The notes under the pieces are model-generated. The model was not told the DNA's origin. It worked only from the letters and a program-made list of their open reading frames with translations, and made no database searches. Position numbers and translations under genes: made by a program. From Ilumatobacteraceae bacterium (GTDB lineage Bacteria; Actinomycetota; Acidimicrobiia; Acidimicrobiales; Ilumatobacteraceae): a DNA stretch of 64,000 nucleotides. The DNA lies in NCBI GenBank assembly GCA_024643255.1, contig JAHENF010000001.1, positions 59,301 through 123,300 on the forward strand, read 5' to 3'. Positions 8,486-17,229 of this stretch are shown piece after piece. Positions within the stretch are counted from its first letter, which is position 1; the number at the start of each line of letters is the position of its first letter.

Positions 8486-9336
8486 CGGCGACGAAACGGC
8501 GGGTCGACATCACCACGCCCACCGGCATGCACATCGTCGCCGACGAGTGGGCCGGAACCGGGCCGGCCGTCGTGCTCGCCCACGGCGGCGGACAGACACG
8601 TCACTCGTGGGGCGGAACCGCCGGTGTGCTCGCCGACCACGGGCACCGGGTCGTGTCGATCGACCTGCGGGGCCACGGTGACTCGGACTGGGCACCCGAC
8701 GGCGATTACCACATGTCGGCATACCGCGATGATGCGTTGGCGGTCGTGCGATCGATCGGTGCACCGGTCGCCTGGGTCGGCGCCTCGCTCGGCGGCATGA
8801 CCGGGCTCCACGCGGTCGACGAAGCGCCGGAGCTGTTCTCATCCCTCGTCCTCGTCGACATCACACCGCGCCCGGCCGCGGCCGGCGTCAGTCGCATCCT
8901 CGAATTCATGGCGAGGGACGCCGACGACGGGTTCGCCACACTCGACGACGCCGCCGACGCGATCGCCGAGTACCAGCCGCATCGCCCGCGACCCGACGAT
9001 CTGTCCGGCCTCTCGAAGAACTTGCGGCTCGGCGAGGACGGCCGCTGGCGTTGGCACTGGGACCCCGCGTTCCTCAACATCCGTACCGGTGGCACCAGCG
9101 AGCACGCCAGGGATCGCCACCACGACGACCTGGAGCAGATCGCTCGCCGGCTGACCCTGCCGACGCTGCTGATCCGCGGCAAGCTCTCCGACCTCGTGAC
9201 CGAGGACGAGGTGACCGAATTCCTCGAAATGGTCCCCCATGCCCGATACGTCGACGTCGCGAACGCCGCGCACATGATCGCCGGCGACCGCAACGACGTG
9301 TTCACCGATGCGGTGGTGTCGTTTCTCGCCTCGTGA
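8482..9336 (+). CDS. Alpha/beta-fold hydrolase
   Basis: A 284-residue alpha/beta hydrolase. The oxyanion LAHGGGQTRHSW, the DLRGHGDSD loop and nucleophile elbow VGASLGG (Ser102) are clear, the acid residue probably lies in the LSDLVTEDE region, and the catalytic histidine is in NAAHMIAGD. The insertion between strands 6 and 7 (about 125-210) is a lid rich in His and Asp. Such proteins hydrolyse esters, thioesters or epoxides; the substrate is not evident. Coupled by ATGA to the enoyl-CoA hydratase and followed 47 bp later by an acyl-CoA synthetase, so a role in acyl metabolism is plausible. Confidence 0.88.
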   Translation: MTATKRRVDITTPTGMHIVADEWAGTGPAVVLAHGGGQTRHSWGGTAGVLADHGHRVVSIDLRGHGDSDWAPDGDYHMSAYRDDALAVVRSIGAPVAWVGASLGGMTGLHAVDEAPELFSSLVLVDITPRPAAAGVSRILEFMARDADDGFATLDDAADAIAEYQPHRPRPDDLSGLSKNLRLGEDGRWRWHWDPAFLNIRTGGTSEHARDRHHDDLEQIARRLTLPTLLIRGKLSDLVTEDEVTEFLEMVPHARYVDVANAAHMIAGDRNDVFTDAVVSFLAS

Positions 9337-9356
9337 CCGCGTCGTCTTGACGTGCC

Positions 9357-9367
9357 GTGTGACACAC
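9357..9367. promoter_or_regulatory. Short palindrome upstream of the acyl-CoA synthetase gene
   Basis: GTGTG-A-CACAC is an exact 5-bp-arm inverted repeat 16 bp upstream of the acyl-CoA synthetase start. TTGACG at 9347-9352 could be a -35 element. This is a plausible binding site for a regulator of acyl metabolism, but the palindrome is short and could be chance. Confidence 0.3.
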
Positions 9368-9383
9368 ATGCGAGACTGGGTGC

Positions 9384-11204
9384 ATGACCACGAGCCAAGA
9401 CCTGAACGATCGCATCGCAGGGCAGAACCTCGCCACGCGCTATCTCGCCAACGTCGCCCGCAACGGCGGCGTCGAGGTGCTGCGGTGGAAGGACGAAGCC
9501 GGGGCGTGGCAGTCGTGGACGCTCGACGAACTGACCGAGACCACCGCACGCCTCGTGACCGGGTTGGCCGCCCTCGGCGTCGGCAAGGGCGACACCGTGG
9601 TGCTGATGCTGCGGAACCGCCCGGAGTTCCACGCACTCGACCTCGCGGTGTTGTTCCTCGGCGCCACGCCTGTATCGATCTACAACTCCTCGGCGCCCGA
9701 ACAGATCGACTACCTCGTCAACGACTGCAGCGCCAAGGTGGCCGTCGTCGAGGACTCCGGATTCCTCGAGCGGTTCCTCAAGGTCCGTGAATCGCTGTCG
9801 ACACTCGAGCACATCGTCATGCTCGAGCAGTCCGACATCGCCGGCGATGCAGTGACCGACTACGCCACGCTCGTGGCATCCGAGCCCGCCGACCTGCAGG
9901 CGCACGCGCACACGGCGAGCCTCGACGACATCGCGACCATCATCTACACCTCGGGGACCACCGGGCCACCCAAGGGCGTCATGCTGTCGCATCGCAACAT
10001 CGCCTGGACACTCGAGTCGGTGGGCCAGTCGATGCGCGAGCAGACCGACATCGACGACTTCGCCGGCAAGAAGCATGTTTCGTACCTTCCGATGGCGCAC
10101 ATCTTCGAGCGGCTGCTCGGCCACTACTACCTGCTCGACTTCGCCTCCCAGGTTGCGTGCTGCCCCGAATCGTCCCAGCTCACGGCATATACCAGCGAGG
10201 TCCGCCCGAACGTGTTCATCGGTGTTCCGCGAGTATGGGAGAAGCTCTACGCGGGCGTCAACGCGGCGGTCGGAGCCGACCCGGACAAGGCGAAGGCGTT
10301 CAACGACGCCATCGACGCCGCGCTGCCGATCGTCGAGAAGATGACCCGAGGGACTGCGACCCAGGAGGAGATCGACACCTGGAACTTCCTCGACCAGGTG
10401 GCCTTCCAACCCGTTCGCGGCCTCATCGGCCTCGATGAGACCGAGATCTGCATCACCGGTGCCGCTCCGCTTCCCGCCGAGATCCTGTCGTGGTTCCGAG
10501 CGATCGGCGTCCCACTCACCGAGGGATACGGCATGTCCGAGACCACCGCGGTCCTGACCTGGGCGAATGACCCCAAGCCCGGTTGCGTCGGCCGTGCGGC
10601 GACCGGCGTCGAGCTCCAGATCGCCGAGGACGGCGAGGTCCTGTGCCGGGGCGGCAACAACTTCGTCGGCTACCTCGGTCAACCCGAGAAGACCGCCGAG
10701 ACGCTCGACGCCGACGGCTGGGTCCACACCGGCGACATCGGCCTACTCGACGACGAGGGATACCTGAAGATCGTCGACCGCAAGAAGGAGTTGATCATCA
10801 CCGCCGGCGGCAAGAACGTGAGCCCGGCCAACCTCGAAGCCGAATTGAAGATGATCCCGCTGGTCGGGCAGGCGTGTGCGATCGGTGAGCAGCGACCGTT
10901 CATGTCGGCCCTGGTCGTGCTCGACCCGGACGCCGGCGCCAGCTGGGCGCGCGCCCGCGGCCTGTCGGGCGACGATGCGACGATGACGGCCCTCGCCGAG
11001 AATCCCGAGGTGATCGCCGAGATCGACGACGGGCTGCGCGAGGTCATGTCCGGCTTCAACAACGCCGAGGCGGTCAAGAAGGTCAAGGTGCTCGGCGAGG
11101 AATGGCTCCCCGACTCCGACCTGCTCACGCCCACGTCGAAGCTCAAGCGACGCGGCATCCTCACCAGGTTCGCCGACGAGATCGACGCGCTCTACGCCAA
11201 GTGA
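9384..11204 (+). CDS. Long-chain acyl-CoA synthetase (AMP-forming)
   Basis: A 606-residue ANL-superfamily enzyme that activates long-chain fatty acids to acyl-CoA through an acyl-adenylate. The phosphate-binding loop reads TIIYTSGTTGPPKGVML (around residue 186-202), followed by YLPMAHIFER, the adenine motif TEGYGMSETTAV and the FACS-type VHTGDIGLLDDEGYLKIVDR with the C-terminal hinge. TPTSKLKRRGI near the end carries the catalytic lysine region. It has the long-chain architecture with the interrupted linker seen in FadD15-like enzymes. It follows the hydratase and hydrolase genes but has its own 47-bp upstream space with possible promoter elements. Confidence 0.92.
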   Translation: MTTSQDLNDRIAGQNLATRYLANVARNGGVEVLRWKDEAGAWQSWTLDELTETTARLVTGLAALGVGKGDTVVLMLRNRPEFHALDLAVLFLGATPVSIYNSSAPEQIDYLVNDCSAKVAVVEDSGFLERFLKVRESLSTLEHIVMLEQSDIAGDAVTDYATLVASEPADLQAHAHTASLDDIATIIYTSGTTGPPKGVMLSHRNIAWTLESVGQSMREQTDIDDFAGKKHVSYLPMAHIFERLLGHYYLLDFASQVACCPESSQLTAYTSEVRPNVFIGVPRVWEKLYAGVNAAVGADPDKAKAFNDAIDAALPIVEKMTRGTATQEEIDTWNFLDQVAFQPVRGLIGLDETEICITGAAPLPAEILSWFRAIGVPLTEGYGMSETTAVLTWANDPKPGCVGRAATGVELQIAEDGEVLCRGGNNFVGYLGQPEKTAETLDADGWVHTGDIGLLDDEGYLKIVDRKKELIITAGGKNVSPANLEAELKMIPLVGQACAIGEQRPFMSALVVLDPDAGASWARARGLSGDDATMTALAENPEVIAEIDDGLREVMSGFNNAEAVKKVKVLGEEWLPDSDLLTPTSKLKRRGILTRFADEIDALYAK

Positions 11205-11225
11205 TCGCGTGAGGGCGGCCGGCGC

Positions 11226-11912
11226 TCAGCCGGCCATCAGCCGATACCCGACCCCGCGTGACGTGACGATCAGCTTCGGATCGTCGGGATGGTCCTCGAT
11301 CTTCAGCCGCAGCCGACGGACGTGCGCGTCGACGAGGCGCGAGTCCCCGAGGTACTCGTAGCCCCAGACGCGTTCGAGCAGCTGATCGCGCGACAACACC
11401 GCTCCCGCATGGTCGGCGAACTCGCACATGAGCCGGAACTCGGTCTTGGTCAGATTGATCTCGTCGCCGCCCTTGAGCACGATCCCCTGCTCACGGCGCA
11501 CCTCGATGTCGCCGAAACGTGACGCCAACGGCGTGGTCGCCTTGCCCTGCAGCGCCATTCGGCGCAACGACGCTCGGATGCGTGCCGCGAGCTCCTTGGG
11601 AACGACAGGCTTGGTGACGTAGTCGTCCGCGCCTGCCTCGAGACCCGCCACCATGTCGTGGGTGTCGGTCTGCGCGGTGATCATGATGATCGGCACGATG
11701 CTCTCGGCGCGCAGGGCCCTGCAGACGTCGAATCCGGACATGTCGGGCAACCGCAGATCGAGCAGCACGAGGTCCGGCGGCGCCTGACGGAACGACTCCA
11801 GCCCGAGCGTTCCGTTCGGTGCCTGGCGGACCGAGTAGCCCTCGTCTTCGAGGGCCATCGACAGCGCCAGTCGGATTCCGTCGTCGTCTTCGATGAACAG
11901 CAGTGTTTCCAT
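11226..11912 (-). CDS. OmpR/PhoB-family response regulator, MtrA-like
   Basis: A two-domain DNA-binding regulator of 228 residues. In the receiver domain the acidic pair is Asp9/Asp10, the phospho-acceptor Asp52 is in LLDLRLPDMSG, Thr79 is in MITAQ and Lys101 in VTKP. The winged-helix effector domain follows (about 130-228) with the segments EFRLMCEFADHAG, RVWGYEYLGDSRLVDAHVRRLR and VTSRGVGYRL, which closely resemble MtrA. I chose ATG 11912 (METLLFIEDDDG) because it starts right at the first receiver strand. The histidine kinase and GerMN lipoprotein genes, equivalent to mtrB and lpqB, are divergent rather than downstream, which is not the standard order. Confidence 0.92.
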   Translation of the reverse strand: METLLFIEDDDGIRLALSMALEDEGYSVRQAPNGTLGLESFRQAPPDLVLLDLRLPDMSGFDVCRALRAESIVPIIMITAQTDTHDMVAGLEAGADDYVTKPVVPKELAARIRASLRRMALQGKATTPLASRFGDIEVRREQGIVLKGGDEINLTKTEFRLMCEFADHAGAVLSRDQLLERVWGYEYLGDSRLVDAHVRRLRLKIEDHPDDPKLIVTSRGVGYRLMAG

Positions 11913-12030
11913 GTGTGCGACCAGTGTGACGCCCTTCGCGACGCCCCGCCCGTCTTTGTTACCGAAATCGCACACTTCCCGCAACGGTCCGTCACACACG
12001 ATCGTCATGATCTCTCTTGTTCACGCTGCC

Positions 12031-12067
12031 CCGGTGAGGTACCTACCTCCCCCTGGTGCCTCACCGG
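12031..12067. promoter_or_regulatory. Inverted repeat between the divergent regulator and kinase genes
   Basis: CCGGTGAGGTACC and GGTGCCTCACCGG form arms of 13 bp with a single mismatch around an 11-nt spacer. The element lies in the 219-bp region between the response regulator (start 11912) and kinase (start 12132). It could be a two-site operator, for example for autoregulation, or an RNA hairpin in the kinase leader. Which of these holds cannot be decided from sequence. Confidence 0.5.
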
Positions 12068-12131
12068 CAGCGGGTGAACCCGCCCCGGAGCAGTCGCTCG
12101 GGGCAACTCCCGGAGCAGCCCGGGCCATGTC

Positions 12132-13559
12132 GTGGGAGTCGACCTGCAACACTCTGTCTTCGTGGCTCGGCGTCGGACTCTTCGTCTTCGCACGCGTGTC
12201 ACCCTCTTCTTTGCGTTCATCGCGCTCCTCGCCGGCGTCGTGCTGATCGGGGTGACCTACGGGTTCGCCCGCAGCAACCTGCTCGACGAGGACCAGGCCG
12301 CCGCCCAACAACAGGCGTTCGTCAACGCCGATCTCGTCAGGGCACAACTCACGACCGACCCTGGTGACATCGGAGCGTTCTTCGAGAACGAACTCCGCAC
12401 CGACCCCGACGGGTTCGCCGTGCTGAACTCGATCGAGCCGGGCGGCGATCGGGCCCTCACCGACCTGCGTCACCCGCTCACCGACTTCCCCGAGCCCTTG
12501 GTCGATTCGGTTCGCGCACGTCGATCGGCGATCCAGAACGAGACCATCGACGGAGCGCCGTACGTCACCGTCGGGGTCTACATCGCCGAGTACGACGCCG
12601 GCTACTACGAGGCGTTTCCGCTCGAGAACACCGAATCGACCCTCCGCGCCATCCTCACCGCACTGCTGCTCGGCGCTGCAGGGACCCTCGTGCTGGCCAG
12701 CCTGTTCGGGTTGGCGACCAGCCGACGGCTGCTACGCCCGCTCAGCCAGGTCGCCGACGCGGCCGAGGAGATCGCATCGGGCGGGCTCGACACCCGCCTG
12801 GCCCCGGAGTCCGATCCCGATCTCGACCGCCTCGCCGGTTCCTTCAACGAGATGGCCGATGCCGTCCAGACCCGAATCGAGCGCGAGGCGCGTTTCGCCT
12901 CCGACGTCAGCCACGAACTGCGATCGCCCATCACCGCGCTCGCCGCCGCCGTCGAGGTCCTCGACGCGCGCCGCGAGGACATCCCCGAACGCACCCAGCA
13001 GGCGCTCGACGTGGTCGTCAGCCAGGTGCGCCGATTCGACAGCATGGTCATCGACCTCCTCGAACTCGCACGACTCGACGCCGGAGCGACCGACTTGACC
13101 GTCGAGGAGTTGCGCCTCACCGACTTGACGCGCCGGGTTGCCGCCCGTTTCGGCGAACCCGACATCCCGATCGTGGTGGGCAACGGGACGCCAGCGTCGG
13201 TCGCGCTCGACAAGGTCCGATTCGAACGTATTCTCGGCAACTTGCTCGACAACGCACGAAACCACGGCGGCGGAGCTCTGCGAATCGAGCTGTCGCCCTC
13301 CGTCGACGGCCGGTTCCGCCTCGCCGTCGAAGACGCCGGGCCTGGAGTCGCCCACGGCGAACGCGATCGCATCTTCGAACGCTTCGCACGCGGCAGCGCC
13401 GCCCGTCACCGCATCGGAACGGGCCTCGGACTCGCGCTCGTCGCCGAGCACAGCGCGGCCATGGGCGGCAACGCATGGGTGGAGGACCGCGTCGGCGGCG
13501 GCGCCCGCTTCGTGGTCGAGCTGCCGGCCCATGTCGACACGTTCGGGGCTCCGACATGA
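12132..13559 (+). CDS. Sensor histidine kinase, MtrB-like
   Basis: A membrane histidine kinase of 475 residues, presumably the partner of the divergent response regulator. Predicted layout: transmembrane segment near 22-45, an extracytoplasmic sensor loop of about 130 residues, a second transmembrane segment near 172-195, a HAMP linker, then the H-box SDVSHELRSPITAL with His261 as phosphorylation site. The ATPase domain has N-box LLDNARNHGGG, G1 EDAGPGV, F-box RIFERFARG and G2 GTGLGLALV. Start GTG 12132 is provisional; a slightly later start would not remove the first membrane segment. The stop overlaps the lipoprotein gene start (ATGA), echoing the mtrB-lpqB coupling of other actinobacteria. 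Confidence 0.9.
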   Translation: MGVDLQHSVFVARRRTLRLRTRVTLFFAFIALLAGVVLIGVTYGFARSNLLDEDQAAAQQQAFVNADLVRAQLTTDPGDIGAFFENELRTDPDGFAVLNSIEPGGDRALTDLRHPLTDFPEPLVDSVRARRSAIQNETIDGAPYVTVGVYIAEYDAGYYEAFPLENTESTLRAILTALLLGAAGTLVLASLFGLATSRRLLRPLSQVADAAEEIASGGLDTRLAPESDPDLDRLAGSFNEMADAVQTRIEREARFASDVSHELRSPITALAAAVEVLDARREDIPERTQQALDVVVSQVRRFDSMVIDLLELARLDAGATDLTVEELRLTDLTRRVAARFGEPDIPIVVGNGTPASVALDKVRFERILGNLLDNARNHGGGALRIELSPSVDGRFRLAVEDAGPGVAHGERDRIFERFARGSAARHRIGTGLGLALVAEHSAAMGGNAWVEDRVGGGARFVVELPAHVDTFGAPT

Positions 13560-14227
13560 GGCGAACGGCATTCGCCACCGGCATCATGGTCGCCGGAGTC
13601 GTGGCGATCGCCGCGTGCGGGGTCCCCACCGGCGGCGACACGTTCGGCGAGATCCCACCCGACCAGATCCAGTTCGGCCTCGATGCCACGTCGACGACCA
13701 GCACCACCTCGACCAGCACGACGTTGCCCACCACCCCGGCAACGACGATGCTCGAGACGACGACCACGATCAGACTCGAGCCCGTGCAGATCTACTTCCT
13801 CTCACGAGGCCGCCTCCAGCCGATCACGATCGACCTGCCCCCAGGGTCCTCGCCGGACCAGGTGGCCGACGTCCTCGAGGCAGGTCCGCCCCCCGGCATC
13901 GCCCTCGACACGCTGATCCGCGACGGCCTGATCGTCAGCGCCGTCGAGACCGCCGGCGTCCTCGCCGTCGATCTCGACCCGGCCACCTTCGATCGTGTGC
14001 CGAGCTCCCAGCAGACCGAGGCGATCGGGCAGATCGTGCTCACGATGCTCAGCAGCCTGCGTGGTGTCGGCCAGGTCACCTTCACGCTCGGCGGTGAACC
14101 GATCCCGGTCAAGAAGGGCAACGGCCTGCTGTCCGACATCGGCGAACCGCTGTCGTACGACGACTACTCGAACCTCCTGGTCGCACCGCGATCGACGGAC
14201 ACGACGTCGACCACGACCGGTCAGTAG
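13556..14227 (+). CDS. GerMN-domain lipoprotein, LpqB-like position
   Basis: A 223-residue exported lipoprotein. The N-terminus is a signal peptide with lipobox IAAC (Cys21 lipidated), then a Thr/Ser-rich linker (about 45-75) with TTSTTST-type repeats, then a GerMN domain (about 78-200; VQIYFLSRGRLQPI, GLIVSAVETAGVLAVDL, EAIGQIVLTMLSSL). GerMN domains occur in LpqB, which modulates the MtrB kinase; the gene's ATGA coupling to the kinase supports the same role here, as inference. It lacks the large beta-propeller C-terminal part of true LpqB, so it is a short version. The 3' end overlaps era by 7 bp. Confidence 0.85.
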   Translation: MRRTAFATGIMVAGVVAIAACGVPTGGDTFGEIPPDQIQFGLDATSTTSTTSTSTTLPTTPATTMLETTTTIRLEPVQIYFLSRGRLQPITIDLPPGSSPDQVADVLEAGPPPGIALDTLIRDGLIVSAVETAGVLAVDLDPATFDRVPSSQQTEAIGQIVLTMLSSLRGVGQVTFTLGGEPIPVKKGNGLLSDIGEPLSYDDYSNLLVAPRSTDTTSTTTGQ

Positions 14228-15093
14228 CCCAGCCGCTCGACCCGCTCGGGCTTGCGCTGCCAGTCCTTGTCGACCTTGACCCGCAGTTCGAGGTACACCC
14301 CCTCGGGAAGTTGCGCTCGGGCCCGCTCGCCGACCTGCTTGAGGATCTGCCCGCCCTTGCCGATGACCATGCCCTTCTGGCTGTCGCGTTCGACGATGAT
14401 GTCGACGCGGATGTGCGGCCACTCCCATTCGACCACTTGCGTCGCGATCGAATACGGCAGTTCGTCACGGGTGACGGCGAGCAGTTGTTCGCGCACCAGT
14501 TCGGCCACCCAACGCTCCTCGGGAAGGTCGGACACCTCGTCGTCGGGGAAGTACTGCGGCCCCTCCGGGACCCGCTCGGTCAGATAGGCCACGAGTGCTC
14601 CGAGGCCGTCGCCGCTCACGGCGGAGACCGGGAAGTACTCCTGCGCGCCGAGCGCGCTCGCGGCCGTGAGCATCTTCAAGACCTGCTCACGGCTGGCCAC
14701 GTCGGTCTTGTTGACGATCACGATCGAGTTCGACATGTCGATGTGGTCGGCGACCCAGCGGTCGCCCGACCCGAACGGCGCTTTGGCGTCGAGCACCAGA
14801 CACGACACGTCGACGTCACCGACGCTGTCGAGCGCTGTCGCGTTCACCCGTTCACCGAGTGCGGTGACCGGTTTGTGCAGGCCGGGGGTGTCGACGAAGA
14901 CCAGCTGGCTCCCCGGTCGGGTCAGGACCCCCATGATCCGGTGCCTGGTGGTCTGTGGCTTGTCGGACACGATGCTGATCTTGTGGCCGCAGATCGCGTT
15001 GACGAGCGACGACTTGCCGACGTTCGGGCGGCCGACGAAGGTCACGAAACCCGATCGGAACACAGGAACCGTGCCGTCTGTTTCGTCGCTCAT
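14221..15093 (-). CDS. era: GTPase Era
   Basis: Era binds the 3' end of 16S rRNA and assists 30S subunit maturation. The 290-residue protein has G1 GRPNVGKSS (21-29), the switch region QTTRHRIMGV, G3 DTPGLH, G4 NKTD and a C-terminal KH domain with GMVIGKGGQILK. Length and order match the family. It starts at ATG 15093 (MSDETDG), 26 bp from the divergent MaoC gene. Era often lies near ybeY and phoH in bacteria; those two genes are also in this window (33.9-35.3 kb), but separated from era by about 19 kb. Confidence 0.95.
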   Translation of the reverse strand: MSDETDGTVPVFRSGFVTFVGRPNVGKSSLVNAICGHKISIVSDKPQTTRHRIMGVLTRPGSQLVFVDTPGLHKPVTALGERVNATALDSVGDVDVSCLVLDAKAPFGSGDRWVADHIDMSNSIVIVNKTDVASREQVLKMLTAASALGAQEYFPVSAVSGDGLGALVAYLTERVPEGPQYFPDDEVSDLPEERWVAELVREQLLAVTRDELPYSIATQVVEWEWPHIRVDIIVERDSQKGMVIGKGGQILKQVGERARAQLPEGVYLELRVKVDKDWQRKPERVERLGY

Positions 15094-15119
15094 CGGCTCA
15101 GTTTGCCAAGCTCGGTGCC

Positions 15120-15575
15120 ATGACCCGCACGATCAACGGAATCGATGAACTCAAGACCCTCGTCGGCGAGCACCTCGGTTACTCGCCGTACGTCGAGATC
15201 ACCCAGGAGCAGGTGAACACGTTTGCCGACGCGACCGGCGATCACCAGTGGATCCACGTCGACCCCGAGCGCGCCAAGGCCGGCCCGTTCGGCGGCCCGA
15301 TCGCCCACGGTTACCTGACACTGTCGCTCGGACCGATGCTGTCCCCGCAGGTCTTCATCGTGACCGGCATCTCGATGGGCGTGAACTACGGGGCAGGCAA
15401 GATCCGCTTCCCGTCCCCGGTCCCGGTGGGATCGAAGCTGCGCCTCGGCGCCACGCTGCTGTCGGTCGACGACGTCGCCGGAGGAGCCCAGGTGACGATG
15501 GAATTCGTGTTCGAGGTCGAGGGCGCGGCAAAGCCCTCGTGTGTCGCCGAGGTGATCTTCCGGTACTACGCGTGA
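15120..15575 (+). CDS. MaoC-family (R)-enoyl-CoA hydratase-like protein
   Basis: A single hot-dog-fold protein of 151 residues. The hydratase-2 active-site signature is clear: ATGDHQWIHVDPERA (38-52) with Asp41 and His46, then the HGYLTLSL helix (63-70), and a C-terminal strand ending in VIFRYYA. It likely hydrates trans-2-enoyl-CoA to the (R)-3-hydroxy form. Starting at ATG 15120, it is followed with a GTGA overlap by an acyl-CoA ligase gene, so the two are coexpressed, probably acting on the same acyl chain. Confidence 0.88.
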   Translation: MTRTINGIDELKTLVGEHLGYSPYVEITQEQVNTFADATGDHQWIHVDPERAKAGPFGGPIAHGYLTLSLGPMLSPQVFIVTGISMGVNYGAGKIRFPSPVPVGSKLRLGATLLSVDDVAGGAQVTMEFVFEVEGAAKPSCVAEVIFRYYA

Positions 15576-17224
15576 GCGGTCTCGGCCCCGCGGAGTTCAG
15601 CCTGGCCGAGGTCCACGAGGCGATCGCGGCGTCACGGCCCGACGACGACTGCCTCGTGTTCCGCGGCCGGCGGATCACGTGGGCCGAGCTGACCGAAAGA
15701 ACCCGCAGGCTCGCCAACCATCTGATCGGATGTGGACTGGGCGTCCACACGGAGCGCACCGAACTGGCCGGCCACGAGAGTGGCCAGGACCACCTGGCGA
15801 TCTACCTCCACAACGGCAACGAGTACCTCGAGGCCATGCTCGGCGCACTCAAGGCCCGCGTCGCTTCACTGAACGTGAACTACCGCTATGTGGCCGAGGA
15901 GCTGCTCTACCTGCTCAACGATTCGAACGCCAGCGCCGTCGTGGTCCACTCGGCGTTCACACCGACGCTCGCCGAGGTGCTCCCCAGGCTGCCCAACCTG
16001 CGCGTGATCCTGCAGGTTCCCGACGCCTCCGGGCACCCGCTGCTGCCGGGAGCGATCTGGTACGAGGACGCCCTCGCTGCCGCCTCGCCCGATCGACCCG
16101 CCGTCGAATGGAGCCCCGACGACCTGTACATGCTCTACACCGGCGGCACGACAGGGATGCCCAAGGGCGTCATGTGGCGAAACGGTGACGCGATGGTCGA
16201 GTGTTTCGGAGGCTCCAAGACGGCAGCCTCGATCGACGAGTTCGTCGCGGCCTCCACCGCCGCGAACAAGGCCCTGCTCGCTCCGCCGTTCATGCACGGA
16301 GCGGGGCACTGGATGAGCTTTCTCACCTGGCTCGGCGGCGGCACCGTCTTCGTGCAGTCGATCACCGATCGACTCGACCCCGTCGACATCTGGTCGTTGA
16401 TCGAACGCGAACAGATCAACTTCCTCCTGATCGTCGGCGACGCCTTCGCGCGACCACTGCTCGACGAACTCGACAGCCCGACCGGTGGTCGCGCCTATGA
16501 CCTGGCGTCGTTGAACGTCTTGCTGTCGGGCGGCGCACCGCTGTCGGCCAACCTGAAGGACGAGTTCCTCGCCCACCTGCCGACGTTGATGATCGTCGAC
16601 GGCCTCGGGTCGTCGGAAGCCGGTGGCCAGGTGTCGCAGGTGTCGACCGGCGGCGGCGCCACGACCGGCACCTTCGAGATCACACCGGGCAACGTCGTGC
16701 TCTCGGCGGCTCTCGATCGGGTGCTCGAAGCCGGCGATCCCGAGATCGGCTGGCTGGCAAAGACCGGGCGACTGGCCCTCGGCTACCTCGGCGACGCCGC
16801 GAAGACCGCCCGCACCTACCCGGTGGTCGATGGCGTGCGGTACGCGATCCCCGGCGATCGCGCCCGCCTGCTCGAAGGCGGCATCGTCGAACTCCATGGC
16901 CGCGACTCGGTCACGATCAACTCCGGCGGCGAGAAGATCTTCGCCGAGGAAGTCGAGGCTGCGATCAAGTCCCACCCCGGGGTCTACGACTGCGTGGTCG
17001 CCGGCCGCCCGAGCGAACGATGGGGCAACGAGGTGGTTGCGATCGTCAGGATCCGCGACGGCCACGACGTCGACGACGAAGCGCTGCGCGCTGCGGCGGC
17101 CCAACACATCGCCCGGTACAAGCTGCCCAAGGAGATCCGCTATGTCGACGAGATCGTCCGCTCACCGAGCGGCAAGGCCGACTACCGATGGGCGAAACAG
17201 GTCGCCGCCGAACCCGTAGCCTGA
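15572..17224 (+). CDS. Acyl-CoA synthetase (AMP-forming), FadD19-like
   Basis: A 550-residue ANL enzyme. The P-loop reads MLYTGGTTGMPKGVMW, a form typical of actinobacterial acyl-CoA ligases that act on steroid side chains or branched acids (FadD19-like; tentative). Other motifs are LLAPPFMHGAGHW, GLGSSEAGG, the TD-type YAIPGDRARL and the C-terminal catalytic SGKADYRW. The start is GTG 15572 inside the MaoC stop (GTGA); upstream in-frame sequence belongs to the other gene's shadow. Downstream, menG starts six bases after the stop, so this ligase may be cotranscribed with menaquinone genes without an obvious mechanistic link. Confidence 0.88.
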   Translation: MSGLGPAEFSLAEVHEAIAASRPDDDCLVFRGRRITWAELTERTRRLANHLIGCGLGVHTERTELAGHESGQDHLAIYLHNGNEYLEAMLGALKARVASLNVNYRYVAEELLYLLNDSNASAVVVHSAFTPTLAEVLPRLPNLRVILQVPDASGHPLLPGAIWYEDALAAASPDRPAVEWSPDDLYMLYTGGTTGMPKGVMWRNGDAMVECFGGSKTAASIDEFVAASTAANKALLAPPFMHGAGHWMSFLTWLGGGTVFVQSITDRLDPVDIWSLIEREQINFLLIVGDAFARPLLDELDSPTGGRAYDLASLNVLLSGGAPLSANLKDEFLAHLPTLMIVDGLGSSEAGGQVSQVSTGGGATTGTFEITPGNVVLSAALDRVLEAGDPEIGWLAKTGRLALGYLGDAAKTARTYPVVDGVRYAIPGDRARLLEGGIVELHGRDSVTINSGGEKIFAEEVEAAIKSHPGVYDCVVAGRPSERWGNEVVAIVRIRDGHDVDDEALRAAAAQHIARYKLPKEIRYVDEIVRSPSGKADYRWAKQVAAEPVA

Positions 17225-17229
17225 TCCGG

